This document shows, one piece after another, positions 43,692 to 52,529 of a stretch of DNA of 64,000 bases. The notes beneath the pieces were generated by a model. That model saw nothing but the letters and a program-made list of their open reading frames with translations, did no database searches and had not been told where the DNA came from. The position numbers and the translations under genes are program-made. Source of the DNA: Fluviicola taffensis DSM 16823 (GTDB taxonomy: Bacteria > Bacteroidota > Bacteroidia > Flavobacteriales_D > Crocinitomicaceae); the NCBI RefSeq assembly GCF_000194605.1, contig NC_015321.1:2976001-3040000 (forward strand). The letters are read 5' to 3'. Each line of letters opens with the position of its first letter. The first letter of the stretch is position 1.

Positions 43692-44801
43692 CTATCCTCT
43701 AATTCGTTTAATGCGATTCGTTTGGTAATCTTCAAAAATCATTTGTCCCAATCCTTGAATTCCCGTGTAGAATGCCTTTCCTTGATTTGCTGCTGTAAAT
43801 TGTTGAATAAATTGCTGTAAATACGGATCCTGCGCAATCATGAAGGTAGTAATCGGAATGTGTAGTTTTCTCGCTTGCTGAGCAGTCGTATAACACTTAT
43901 CCACAATGTATTTATCCAATCCATTGGAGTTCATGTAATAAGATCCATCTGGTTCAATGACACAGCTTGGCTTTCCGTCGGTAATCATGAAAATTTGCTT
44001 GTTGGTATTGCGTTTTCTGCGTAATAAATCCATGGCTAATTCCAAACCTGCTACTGTATTAGTATGGTATGGGCCAACTTGCAAATAAGGAAGTTCTTTT
44101 GCTTCGATCGCCCAAGCATCGTCTCCAAACACTAAGATGTCTAGTGTGTCTTTTGGATAACGTGTTTTAATCAATTCAGCCAAAGCCATTGCTACCTTTT
44201 TGGCTGGAGTGATTCGGTCTTCTCCGTACAAAATCATACTGTGACTGATATCAATCATCAACACGGTGCTCATTTGTGCTTTGTAGAAACTTTCTTCAAC
44301 AACCAAATCGCGCTCGTGGAGTTGAAATTCGCTCATTCCATTATTGATCTGGGCATTTCTTAAGCTTTCTGTCATGGAAATTTTTTCCAATCCATCTCCG
44401 AAGTTAAATTGACGGTAATCACCCGTTTGTTCGTCGCCCGTTCCACTATGTTTGGTGCGGTGATTCCCGAGACCGCTTTTCTTTAAGTTTCCAAAGATTT
44501 GCTCCAATGCGTGCTGACGAATGGCGCGTTCCATTTTAGAAGTAATATCGGTTCCGCCACTTCCTTCTTCGCCTGTTTTGTCTTTGATGTAATTCTTTTT
44601 CCGAAGATCTTCAATGAAATCATCAATGGTGTATTCTGCCGTTGTGAGTTCGTATTCTTTGTCTAGAACCCTTAACCAATCAATGGCTTCATCAAAATCC
44701 CCCGACGTGTGTGTGATTAATTCCTTAAAAATCTCGAACAGTCGATCAAAGGGCGATTGCTCGGGAGCGGAATAGGATGTAAATACAAATCCTTTGCGCA
44801 T
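43692..44801 (-). CDS. VWA-domain protein, partner of the AAA ATPase
   Basis: The 369-residue product has a helical N-half and a C-terminal VWA domain with the MIDAS metal motif VLMIDISHSMI (DISHS for DxSxS) and IFMITDGKPS. AAA plus VWA pairs act like ChlI/ChlD or MoxR/VWA, joining ATP hydrolysis to a substrate-binding factor. The same strand and 51-bp spacing support one operon. The role in Bacteroidota is not established. Confidence 0.88.
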   Translation of the reverse strand: MRKGFVFTSYSAPEQSPFDRLFEIFKELITHTSGDFDEAIDWLRVLDKEYELTTAEYTIDDFIEDLRKKNYIKDKTGEEGSGGTDITSKMERAIRQHALEQIFGNLKKSGLGNHRTKHSGTGDEQTGDYRQFNFGDGLEKISMTESLRNAQINNGMSEFQLHERDLVVEESFYKAQMSTVLMIDISHSMILYGEDRITPAKKVAMALAELIKTRYPKDTLDILVFGDDAWAIEAKELPYLQVGPYHTNTVAGLELAMDLLRRKRNTNKQIFMITDGKPSCVIEPDGSYYMNSNGLDKYIVDKCYTTAQQARKLHIPITTFMIAQDPYLQQFIQQFTAANQGKAFYTGIQGLGQMIFEDYQTNRIKRIRG

Positions 44802-44982
44802 AGTGCTGTTTGTTTTAGTTGTTGATTGACCCTTAGTTGGACGAAATGTTCGGTCAAATTGTTATTGTAAGAAAAATGCATTTTTGAACGAATAAAGGTA
44901 AGCGAATAAATCCAGTTTCATGGAAAATTTAAGCCTTAAAATTCGTTAAAAAGAGGTGTCATTTGCATCTTTTCGTAAAACC

Positions 44983-45240
44983 TTAAAACTCCTTTACATG
45001 CGTGTTCGAATCTTTCCTTTTTCTGCGAAGTAAACAAAGTATCAAAATCAAAAAGGGTGCCGCTAGGGCCAAGAACATCCCATAATGAAAAATTACCTTG
45101 GACAATAAAAAAATGATTCCAAAAAACAACACTACATAAATAATGGCAAAGTGGATATTATTTCGTTTGCGATAATCTAAAAAGATTAAAAATGGACAAA
45201 TTAGAGTAGAAATAAGGAGTAAGTATTGGAATAAAAACAT
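44983..45240 (-). CDS. Small three-helix membrane protein
   Basis: The 85-residue product is almost wholly hydrophobic, with three helices (about 2-20, 30-50, 52-70) and a basic C-terminal tail LLRRKRKDSN. No family is recognised. The 181-bp gap to the VWA gene shows nothing else. It may be a short regulatory membrane protein. Confidence 0.5.
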   Translation of the reverse strand: MFLFQYLLLISTLICPFLIFLDYRKRNNIHFAIIYVVLFFGIIFLLSKVIFHYGMFLALAAPFLILILCLLRRKRKDSNTHVKEF

Positions 45241-45340
45241 CTAAAACTAAAGTAGCATTTTTTTGAGTGTTTTGAAAATATTATAATTGATCTAAGTACT
45301 TTTACAGACATAAATACATTTTTGTTCTTGAATTTAACTT

Positions 45341-46339
45341 TTGGTAGTGAGGTTTCTCCGTTTTTTTGTTCTTATATGTGTATTTGCTTTATTGGTAATG
45401 AATCAATCTCTTTTTGCGCAAATAGATTCCAGTTATATTGAAAGTAAACGTTCCCAAATTGTTCCGCGTCTTACTGCTGATTTGAAACTCCAAAATATTT
45501 CGTTTACAACCAAGATCAGTGATAGTACTTACTTGAAATCAAATTTTAGTGCAGGATCCCGATTCCAGATTGGTGGGGCAATCAGTTATCAATGGATTAA
45601 TATTGGTTATTCTTTTAGCTTGAATCCGACTAATAGCAAACAAAATCTGGATCTTCGACTACTTGCCACCTATCGACCTTTACAAGTACAGTTTGATTTT
45701 TCGTATTTGCGAAATATGGATTATACCCTGATCAGCGGGAATTACTCTGGATTGTAAGATACCTTGATTTCACAGCGTGAAAAAGGGATACGTATTGTAA
45801 CTGCTAAATTAAAAACGGATTACGTATTTAATTTTCGTAAGTACTCCTACAACGCAGGTTTTTCTCCAAGAACAAGGCAATTGAAAAGTGCGGGTTCTTT
45901 TCTGGTGTCTGGAGCAATTGGCAGGGATCGCGTTTCTTTGAGTGATTTGAGCAGTTTGGCTAAACCCCTTTTCGATTCCATTAATGGTTTTAACAATGTG
46001 AAGATTAATAGCATTGAGTTGGGAGCTGGCTATGGTCATAATTGGGTAATCGGTCACCATTTGACCTTGGCATTTATTGGCATTCCAAAAGTCGGATTGG
46101 ATTTTATCAAAGCTAGAAGTTCGATTCCTGAAAAATATTTTTTCACTTTAGGATATGTGAATCATTTCAAATTAGGTGTAGTCTATTCCTATAATCGCTT
46201 CTTTACAGGTTTTTCAGCCTATAATTACCTTTCAATCAGTAAAATAAAAAACACGAATTATAGCAATACTTATACAACTCTTAGCCTTTATTGCGGTTGG
46301 GTATTTGATGTGAAACGAAAACGAACGGCTAATCCGTAA
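45341..46339 (+). pseudogene. DUF4421 gene interrupted by an in-frame TAA
   Basis: One reading frame runs from a TTG/GTG start at 45341/45347 to 46339, broken only by TAA at 45755-45757 (SGNYSGL, stop, DTLISQREKG). The two halves together (about 332 codons) give a DUF4421-like exported protein with signal peptide (LLVMNQSLFAQ) and YNAGFSPRTRQLKSAGSFLV. It may be a recent nonsense mutation or an assembly error. The two parts total the usual family length. Confidence 0.8.
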
Positions 46340-46672
46340 TTGATTGGAGCAAATTATATCTCCGTATGTTCCGGGAAGACCACCGATGATTATTTCTATT
46401 GTTTCCAGTATGATTTCCGAATCAGTTTTCACTAGCTGTATCAGTTGACTGTGTTTTTTAATTTCGTCCATGTTGAAATCGCTAATGGTTATCGGACATC
46501 TTTTGTTTAAAGTATCGGAAACCGAAGTTGGAGTTATCCCCGAAACCTTTATTCCATCGATATAGAAGTCTCTTCCTCCTCTTACATAAATTGAGGTACC
46601 GGAAAGGGGCGTTTGTGCAATCGAATTAGTTGCAGTGAGCAGGAAGAAGGCATAAAATAGAATACGTTTCAT
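46340..46672 (-). pseudogene. Truncated TonB-receptor plug-like exported protein
   Basis: From ATG 46672 the product has a signal peptide MKRILFYAFFLLTATNSIAQ, then SIYVRGGRDFYIDGIKVSG and EIIIGGLPGTYGDI, the plug-domain signature of SusC/TonB-dependent receptors. The frame then runs antisense through the DUF4421 3' end to a stop at 46232, so the barrel is missing. It is a truncated remnant or a lone plug gene cut by rearrangement. Confidence 0.65.
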
Positions 46673-46731
46673 AAGTGAATTTTGATAGAGATGGAAATAT
46701 GTACAGGATTCCATAAATAGAATTAATTCTT

Positions 46732-46950
46732 CTACTTTTTTCATCGTCAAAAAAGTAGCAAAAAGACTAGGCACGGTAAACCGATTGACCTGTTAGTAGG
46801 TTATGACAGAATTTCCCTTAAACTCGTCGTTCCTCCTCAAACAAAAGGGAAATTTATCTGTCATTTTCTGCACAGGTTCCCAATCTTGTTCACCAACGTG
46901 CCGTTTTTAGAATTCTTGTAAATCGGACTATTTTTTGCTTCGACTTTTTA
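46732..46950. repeat. Second copy of the dispersed hairpin repeat
   Basis: Homologous to 3496 to about 3725: the hairpin ctactttttt/aaaaaagtag (46732-46741, 46749-46758), then gcaaaaagactaggcacgg and the block aaactcgtcgttcctcctc, then gtcattttctgcacagg and tgttcacc. It ends next to the nitronate monooxygenase remnant. Confidence 0.7.
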
Positions 46951-46956
46951 AATAGC

Positions 46957-47410
46957 TTAGTCTATCAATTCCCCTGCTTCTTCAATCAACGATCGCATCA
47001 ATTCATCAGTTTTTCTGTGTTTCAAAATCGGAGGCAATCTGACCGCTCCAAAAGAAGACCGAGTCGTGTTTGTCCTGTTCCAAAGCAGCTTTTCGTAGTG
47101 ATGACATAAAAGCTATTTGAAGTGGGAAGGGGAGCATGTCATGTTCTTTTCCTCTTACTTCTTTTGCCAGTTGGGTGGTTATTCCTCTTCCTAATCTTCC
47201 AGTATATGCACACGTCAAAATTGTTTGTTTTGCAGCATCTGAAAACAAAGCGTTACGATGTTCCGGTAAAGCTCCAGATTCTTGGGTTGCCAGAAAAGCA
47301 GTTCCAATTTGTACGGCATCTGCCCCCAGTGCAAAAGCTGCTGCAATTCCTTTTTCATTGGCAATTCCACCTGCAGCTATGAGGGGTACTTTCACGTTTT
47401 CGCGGACCAA
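46957..47410 (-). pseudogene. C-terminal part of a nitronate monooxygenase, frameshifted
   Basis: From 47410 the frame encodes VPLIAAGGIANEKGIAAAFA and GADAVQIGTAFLATQES, the FMN-phosphate-binding half of nitronate monooxygenase (2-nitropropane dioxygenase). It stops at 47006 after SDFETQKN, but a shifted frame continues KTDELMRSLIEEAGELID to 46957, which looks like the true C-terminus. The N-terminal roughly 200 residues are missing. So it is truncated and frameshifted. Confidence 0.8.
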
Positions 47411-47495
47411 TTAAGTGAGTACGAACTTCCATCGTCGGAATTGAAAATAAGTAAATTCTTAGATAAAGGTTATATTTAATAGCTTTTAATCCATT

Positions 47496-47720
47496 ATGAA
47501 ACAGGTACTCTTCCTTTTTACTCTGATCCTGGTTTCGGTTCATTGTTTTTCTCAAAATCCGATTCCCTACGGTTCAAATAAAGCGGTAGGAAAATTCGTG
47601 CGTATTAACTGCGTGAACCTCTATTATGAGATTTATGGGACGGGCGAATCTATCCTATTGATTCATGTTAACGGCACAGGAATTGTTTGCTGGGAACCAC
47701 AGATTGCTCATTTTCGATAA
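47496..47720 (+). pseudogene. N-terminal fragment of an exported alpha/beta hydrolase
   Basis: The 74-residue frame has a signal peptide MKQVLFLFTLILVSVHCFSQ, then GKFVRINCVNLYYEIYGTGE and SILLIHVNGTGIVCWEPQIA, the first strands of an alpha/beta hydrolase. It stops at TAA before the nucleophile elbow. The catalytic part is absent downstream, so it is a truncated gene. Confidence 0.75.
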
Positions 47721-47787
47721 AGTAACTGTTTAGACAAAAGCGACGGTGCAATCTTTCGATAGTTTTATCTTCATTGAAAAGAAAAGG

Positions 47788-47842
47788 TATTTTTAATTTT
47801 TTATTGTTGTCGTGATTACTATATTTACGACAACAATAAAAA
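47788..47842 (+). promoter_or_regulatory. Operator palindrome and promoter box of the marR operon
   Basis: A perfect 16-bp inverted repeat, tttttattgttgtcgt (47798-47813) and acgacaacaataaaaa (47827-47842), with a 13-nt centre. A -7-like TATTTTTA (47788-47795) ends just before it, so the repeat would cover the transcription start. The glyoxalase ATG is at 47851. The symmetry and position fit a MarR operator, with the MarR gene third in the operon. Confidence 0.75.
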
Positions 47843-47850
47843 GAAATACA

Positions 47851-48213
47851 ATGAGAAAATTAAATTTTGCTTCTCTCCAGGTAAGAGATTTAGAAGCTTC
47901 TACAGACTTTTACACAAACAAACTGGGTTTTGAATTGGCCCAAATCACCAATCCAGATGCCCGTGTTTTCAGATACGATAATGGAGAAGCGAGTTTCGCT
48001 ATTCGGAGACCAATTGGTAATCTGGATGGTAAAGAGTTGGGAGTTGGTGCTTCCCTTTGGTTTTTAATTGATGAAAAGATAGAGGACCTACAGGCAAGAC
48101 TTACTGAAATGAGCGTCACACTTCTCGGACCGGTTACTGCAACTCCTTTCGGAAAAATAATCGTTGCAAAAGATCCGGATGGCTACAACATTACGTTTTT
48201 ACAACCTAATTAA
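47851..48213 (+). CDS. Glyoxalase/VOC-family protein
   Basis: I use the ATG at 47851 (MRKLNFASLQVRDLEASTDF), the family start, since the upstream codons lie in the operator. The 120-residue product is one VOC domain with LQVRDLEASTDFYTNKLGFE and AKDPDGYNITFLQPN. The final Asp-Pro-Asp-Gly segment is typical. Members bind metal and act in detoxification (glyoxalase, fosfomycin or bleomycin resistance-like). It is followed by EVE and MarR genes. Confidence 0.9.
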   Translation: MRKLNFASLQVRDLEASTDFYTNKLGFELAQITNPDARVFRYDNGEASFAIRRPIGNLDGKELGVGASLWFLIDEKIEDLQARLTEMSVTLLGPVTATPFGKIIVAKDPDGYNITFLQPN

Positions 48214-48221
48214 TTAGAGAT

Positions 48222-48659
48222 ATGAACAACAGGGAACCAAAATACTGGGTAATCGTTGCTTCAAAAGATCACGTGAAATCGGGTATTGCATCTGGCTTTG
48301 CCCAGGCATGTCACGGGAAAGCGACTCCCTTGAAACGAATGCGTAAAGGCGACTTTATCCTCTATTATTCGGGGAAACAAACCATTGGAAAAACCGATTT
48401 GTGTCAGCAGTTTACAGCCATTGGAAAGGTAATTGATGACGAGACCTATCAGTTCGAGGCATCAGAAGACTTTTGTCCATCGAGGCGAAATATTGAATTT
48501 CTGCCGGGAAAAGACATCTCTATTTTGCCATTGATCAGCGAACTGGATTTTATCCAAAACAAAAAAAGTTGGGGTTATCCGTTTCGTTTTGGTTTCTTTG
48601 AGATCAAACAACACGATTTCAACCTGATTTCATCGCAAATGATAAAAGAAGATGTCTGA
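48222..48659 (+). CDS. EVE-domain protein (UPF0310)
   Basis: The 145-residue product has the EVE/ASCH fold: KYWVIVASKDHVKSG, then KRMRKGDFILYYSG and GYPFRFGFFEIKQHDF. EVE domains are PUA-like modules that read modified bases (5mC, 5hmC, base-modified nucleic acids). It starts 8 bp after the VOC gene and overlaps the MarR gene by 8 bp, so the three are one operon. What it senses here is unknown. Confidence 0.9.
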   Translation: MNNREPKYWVIVASKDHVKSGIASGFAQACHGKATPLKRMRKGDFILYYSGKQTIGKTDLCQQFTAIGKVIDDETYQFEASEDFCPSRRNIEFLPGKDISILPLISELDFIQNKKSWGYPFRFGFFEIKQHDFNLISSQMIKEDV

Positions 48660-49107
48660 AAAAATTGATTTTCATTTCAAAAGTCCGAACGATAGTCCGG
48701 GATACCTGCTGGGGCAACTTGTGATTCTCTGGCAAAGAAAACAAAAACGTGTGCTGGATCCGCTGGACCTGACGCAAACACAATTTGTTTTACTTGCTGC
48801 ACTGGCCTGGCTTTCAAGAGAAAGTGACAGCGTAACCCAGATTGATATTGCCAACCAGGGAAATGCCGACCGAATGATGGTCTCAAAAGTGTTGAGAACA
48901 CTGGAAGAGAAAAAGTTTGTTACACGTCACGAACATCCGACAGACACTAGAGCGAAAACAATTCGGTTAACAACTGATGGCGAAGAGGTATTCCGGAAAG
49001 CACTCATCAGCATAGAAAATGCCGACCTAGAGTTTTTTGCAGAACTGGGAACAGATCTATCCTTCTTCAATTCCAGTATGGTGAAATTGATTGAGGCGAA
49101 CAAATAA
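48652..49107 (+). CDS. MarR-family transcriptional regulator
   Basis: The 151-residue product is a winged-helix MarR protein: LTQTQFVLLAALAWLSRESD, then TQIDIANQGNADRMMVSKVL as the recognition helix and KKFVTRHEHPTDTRAKTIRL as the wing. It probably represses its own operon through the palindrome at 47798-47842. Ligands of MarR proteins are often phenolics, oxidants or electrophiles, and the glyoxalase-like partner fits that. It overlaps the EVE gene end by 8 bp. Confidence 0.92.
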   Translation: MSEKIDFHFKSPNDSPGYLLGQLVILWQRKQKRVLDPLDLTQTQFVLLAALAWLSRESDSVTQIDIANQGNADRMMVSKVLRTLEEKKFVTRHEHPTDTRAKTIRLTTDGEEVFRKALISIENADLEFFAELGTDLSFFNSSMVKLIEANK

Positions 49108-49115
49108 CAAGTAAT

Positions 49116-49838
49116 TCAAATCACTTTCAGCTTCTCGTAAACCTGTTCTCGGTAATAAAGCCCGATTGGGATGTTTTTCGTATTGCTGAGCGTTATAATG
49201 TGTTGTTCGAGGTATTTGACCTTATGCAGATTAATGAAAAAGGATTTATGAACGCGGATAATGTGGTCGATGTGATTTAAATTTTCTTCAATACCGGTCA
49301 GCGTGCCATGAACAATCACTTTCTCCGTTTCGAGGTACAGGCATATATAATTGCGCATTCCTTCAATGTACAGGATCTGTTCTGGATCGATTTTTACCAG
49401 TTTCTTGTTGCTCTTTACATAAAAAGGATTATTCCTGTTTTCGTTACCAGCTGGAATGGATTGCTCTTGAATAGTCAAAACATGTTGTGCTTTTTGGACC
49501 GCTTTTGAAAAACGTTCCAGCGATATGGGTTTCAATAAATAATCCAGCGCACTTTGGTCAAAAGCATCCAGTGCATATTTATTGTAAGCTGTGGTGTAAA
49601 TAATTGCAGGCGGATGGTTGAACATGTTTACAAAATCAGTTCCATTGATTTCAGGCATCTTGATATCTAGGAAAATGACGTCGATATTTTTATCCCGGTT
49701 CAGAAAACTGATGAGTTCAAATACATTATTGCACACGCCTTCCAGTTTCAGGATTTCAAACTTTGAAATATGATGGATCAGTACTTCCTGGGCTAGTTTT
49801 TCATCATCTACTACCAGACATCTTATTTTTCGAGTCAT
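49116..49838 (-). CDS. LytTR-family response regulator
   Basis: The 240-residue product has a receiver domain with phosphoacceptor D58 in FLDIKMPEINGTDF and acidic pair D11/D12, and a C-terminal LytTR DNA-binding domain (about 140-240, with ILYIEGMRNYICLYL and RVHKSFFINLHKV). It pairs with the upstream histidine kinase, whose stop is next to its start. Such pairs control surface or peptide-sensing genes. Targets are unknown. Confidence 0.93.
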   Translation of the reverse strand: MTRKIRCLVVDDEKLAQEVLIHHISKFEILKLEGVCNNVFELISFLNRDKNIDVIFLDIKMPEINGTDFVNMFNHPPAIIYTTAYNKYALDAFDQSALDYLLKPISLERFSKAVQKAQHVLTIQEQSIPAGNENRNNPFYVKSNKKLVKIDPEQILYIEGMRNYICLYLETEKVIVHGTLTGIEENLNHIDHIIRVHKSFFINLHKVKYLEQHIITLSNTKNIPIGLYYREQVYEKLKVI

Positions 49839-49839
49839 T

Positions 49840-50892
49840 TCAGAGCAAAATTTTCAAGGTAATTTTAAATAAATTTTCCTGTTTTTCTATGTCAAATGAA
49901 TGCCGGGAAGGGTAGAGCAAGTTCAGTCTTTTACGAACATTCTGAATTCCGATACCGCCAACTTCAGACTTTTTGGAAACTTTGAAGGTGTTTTCACAGG
50001 TAAATACAAGCCGGTTTTCGCTTTTAGCTAGTGATGCATGAATGTAAGAATCACCAACAGTAGAATCCACACCATGTTTGAATGCATTTTCTATCAGCGG
50101 CAATAAAAGCATCGGAGCCATTTTAATGCTGTTATCAATACCACTGTGATTGAAAGAAACATTTGCTGTAGCTGGTATTCTTATTTTTTCAATCGCAATG
50201 TAAGTGTCAATGATCGCCACTTCATCCAAAATTGGGACTTCGCGTTCCTGTGTTTCATAAAGTGAATAGCGAAGAATATCGGAAAGCTGTAAGATTACAG
50301 CTGGAGTTTCATCTGATTTTTTGAGTGACAAGGAGTATAAGCTATTGAGAATATTAAACAGGAAATGAGGACTTATCTGTGATTTCAGGAGGTTGAGTTC
50401 AGCAATTGTCTGTTCATTCTGAATGTGTTTTTCTTTTTTTAGCTTCAGCAAAAATTCCCGAATCACATATCCAATAACCAGTATGATCATCAAAATAATG
50501 ATTGCAGGAAGCGCATCAAAGAAATACTGGAAGTCTTGCAGGAATCCTGGAGCGGAAGAGGTAATGCCTAAAGGAGTGAATTTGCTTAAGTCGTCCGTTT
50601 TGTAGTATGTCTGCAGCCAATGCAGGTATTGGCCCAAAATCAATAGACCAGCGAAAAAAGTCGAAATAATTGCAAGGAAATATTTTCCTGTTTTTTTGTC
50701 CCTGCGCAACTTTGGCAACAGCACAAAATTATTAACCCAGCCCGGAACAAAAAGCAGGAGATTGTAAAGCAAAACATGACCGAGGGCAACCTCACTGCCA
50801 CTATTGTTGTCAAGTGCTGCCCAAAAGATCAAACCTGTAAAAAGGATATTCAATAAAAGCCTTACCAGGTTATAGCTGTTGATCACTTTCAT
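49840..50892 (-). CDS. LytS-type membrane histidine kinase
   Basis: I use the ATG at 50892 (MKVINSYNLVRLLLN), since the 26 residues upstream lack signals. The 350-residue product has four N-terminal helices and a His_kinase domain with LKSQISPHFLFNILNSLYS as the phospho-His box and LLLPLIENAFKHGVD as the N-box. This is the LytS/YehU type without PAS or GAF. It starts a two-gene operon with the LytTR regulator, stop and start being 1 bp apart, and is divergent from the serine hydrolase. Confidence 0.92.
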   Translation of the reverse strand: MKVINSYNLVRLLLNILFTGLIFWAALDNNSGSEVALGHVLLYNLLLFVPGWVNNFVLLPKLRRDKKTGKYFLAIISTFFAGLLILGQYLHWLQTYYKTDDLSKFTPLGITSSAPGFLQDFQYFFDALPAIIILMIILVIGYVIREFLLKLKKEKHIQNEQTIAELNLLKSQISPHFLFNILNSLYSLSLKKSDETPAVILQLSDILRYSLYETQEREVPILDEVAIIDTYIAIEKIRIPATANVSFNHSGIDNSIKMAPMLLLPLIENAFKHGVDSTVGDSYIHASLAKSENRLVFTCENTFKVSKKSEVGGIGIQNVRKRLNLLYPSRHSFDIEKQENLFKITLKILL

Positions 50893-51118
50893 TGAAAAAC
50901 GACTTAAAAACACAAAGTTAGTGATTCTTATCTCTGACAGATTTTTTTTACACCAAACGATTAAAATCAAGGACGAACGTAATCCGGACTTGTAAAAAAA
51001 TGTTTGTCCCTAATTCATGATGGTAGGTCAAAAAATGAACAAGAGACGGCTTTAACATCGGTTACTTTGCAGTATCATTCAGGCAATTGTGCCATTTTCC
51101 ATTTAGAACCAATTTAAT

Positions 51119-52444
51119 ATGACATCCAAACTTATTTTCCCAGTATTCCTTTTTATGGCTGTTTTCAGCACGAAAGCCCAAAATCTGCACATAGATAAAG
51201 TAGATAGTTTGATTACCCTTATTGAAAGCAACAACCGTGGCATTGGCTCGCTAATCATTTGTAAAGACGGAAAAGAAATTTACAATCGTGATTTCGGCCA
51301 TGCTGCTATTCCGAAACTAAAACGGGATCAGGATACCAAATATCAGGTTGGGTCCATTACCAAAATATACACCGCTGTTTTGATCTTTCAGTTAGTTGAA
51401 AAAGGCAAGTTGTCTTTAGACGATAAACTAGAGAAATTCTTTCCTGATATGCCGGGAGCAAGCGAAATTGTGCTGAAACAAATGCTCAATCATACAAGCG
51501 GACTGGGCGATTATACCTGGAAGGACGAAAACCCGAAATGGCTTCACAAAAAAGTGAGCGAAAAGCAGATACTGGATGAAATTAAGCATCAGGGATTGGT
51601 TTTCAAACCAGGAGAAAAAGAAGAATATTCTAATTCAGCTTACTATTTATTAGCAAAAATCTCAGAAAAGGTATACGGCAAAAATTATGAAGTACTTATT
51701 CAGGAACAGATCTGTAAACCGCTTGGATTGAAGAATACGGCATCTGTATTAATGAATCCTGGTAATTTGTATGCATCTTATGAATACACGAAAAATAGCA
51801 AATGGGTAAAGACAGAAGATTTTTATTTCCCCAACACTAAAGGAGTGGGAGATATCGTTGCAACACCAAAAGATTTATTGCAGTTCATCCATTCCTTGTT
51901 CCGTTATGAATTAATGAAAAAAGAAACCGTAGAGATCATGAAACCATTAGTAGAAAAGCAAGAATACTTTGGAAGAGGTTTGATGCAGATTCCTATGAGA
52001 ACACAGGTGTTATTTGGACATGGAGGAGATACGAAAGGAACACATTCACTGCTTGGATACAATGAAAAAGACAGTATGTCCATTGCTCTTGTCATCAATG
52101 GAGAACGTTACACCCGAAACCAAACCATATTGGGTGTCTTAAGTCTAATGTATGAGGAACCGTTTGATTTTCCAATATTTAAAGAAGTCCAAGTTTCCAA
52201 AAATGAAATGGATAAATACTCTGGAACTTACAGTTCTCCGCAACTACCGATTAAAATAGCGGTAAGCAATGATAAGGGAATCCTTTACTTGCAAGGAACG
52301 GGACAGTCTATTCTTCCTTTTGAAGCTTATGATACCAATAAGTTCCAGTTTGAAGAGGCTGGTGTGAAAATCGAATTCTTGGCTGATAACAAAACGATGA
52401 TTTTTCAACAGGGAGGAGCAACCATTGAGATGAAAAAAGAGTAA
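51119..52444 (+). CDS. Serine hydrolase (class C beta-lactamase-like)
   Basis: The 441-residue product has a signal peptide (ending KAQ) and the penicillin-binding fold: S79-x-x-K82 in QVGSITKIYTAV, YSNSAYYLLA as the YxN motif, and the third motif in FGHGGDTKGTHS. It is an exported acyl-serine hydrolase; whether it is a beta-lactamase, esterase or peptidase cannot be told. A C-terminal lipocalin-like tail follows (about 370-441). It is divergent from the kinase gene. Confidence 0.9.
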   Translation: MTSKLIFPVFLFMAVFSTKAQNLHIDKVDSLITLIESNNRGIGSLIICKDGKEIYNRDFGHAAIPKLKRDQDTKYQVGSITKIYTAVLIFQLVEKGKLSLDDKLEKFFPDMPGASEIVLKQMLNHTSGLGDYTWKDENPKWLHKKVSEKQILDEIKHQGLVFKPGEKEEYSNSAYYLLAKISEKVYGKNYEVLIQEQICKPLGLKNTASVLMNPGNLYASYEYTKNSKWVKTEDFYFPNTKGVGDIVATPKDLLQFIHSLFRYELMKKETVEIMKPLVEKQEYFGRGLMQIPMRTQVLFGHGGDTKGTHSLLGYNEKDSMSIALVINGERYTRNQTILGVLSLMYEEPFDFPIFKEVQVSKNEMDKYSGTYSSPQLPIKIAVSNDKGILYLQGTGQSILPFEAYDTNKFQFEEAGVKIEFLADNKTMIFQQGGATIEMKKE

Positions 52445-52529
52445 TATAGAATGAGTGACAGTTTTAGATAATTTTAGACTGGTCAGAGAATTCAAAAAAA
52501 ACAATAATTTAGCACAAACTTCTTTTCAT

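Noticed and set aside
47122-47479. Plus-strand ORFs over the nitronate monooxygenase remnant
   Set aside because: They are shadows; the minus frame carries the conserved AAGGIANEKG and GADAVQIGTAFL motifs.
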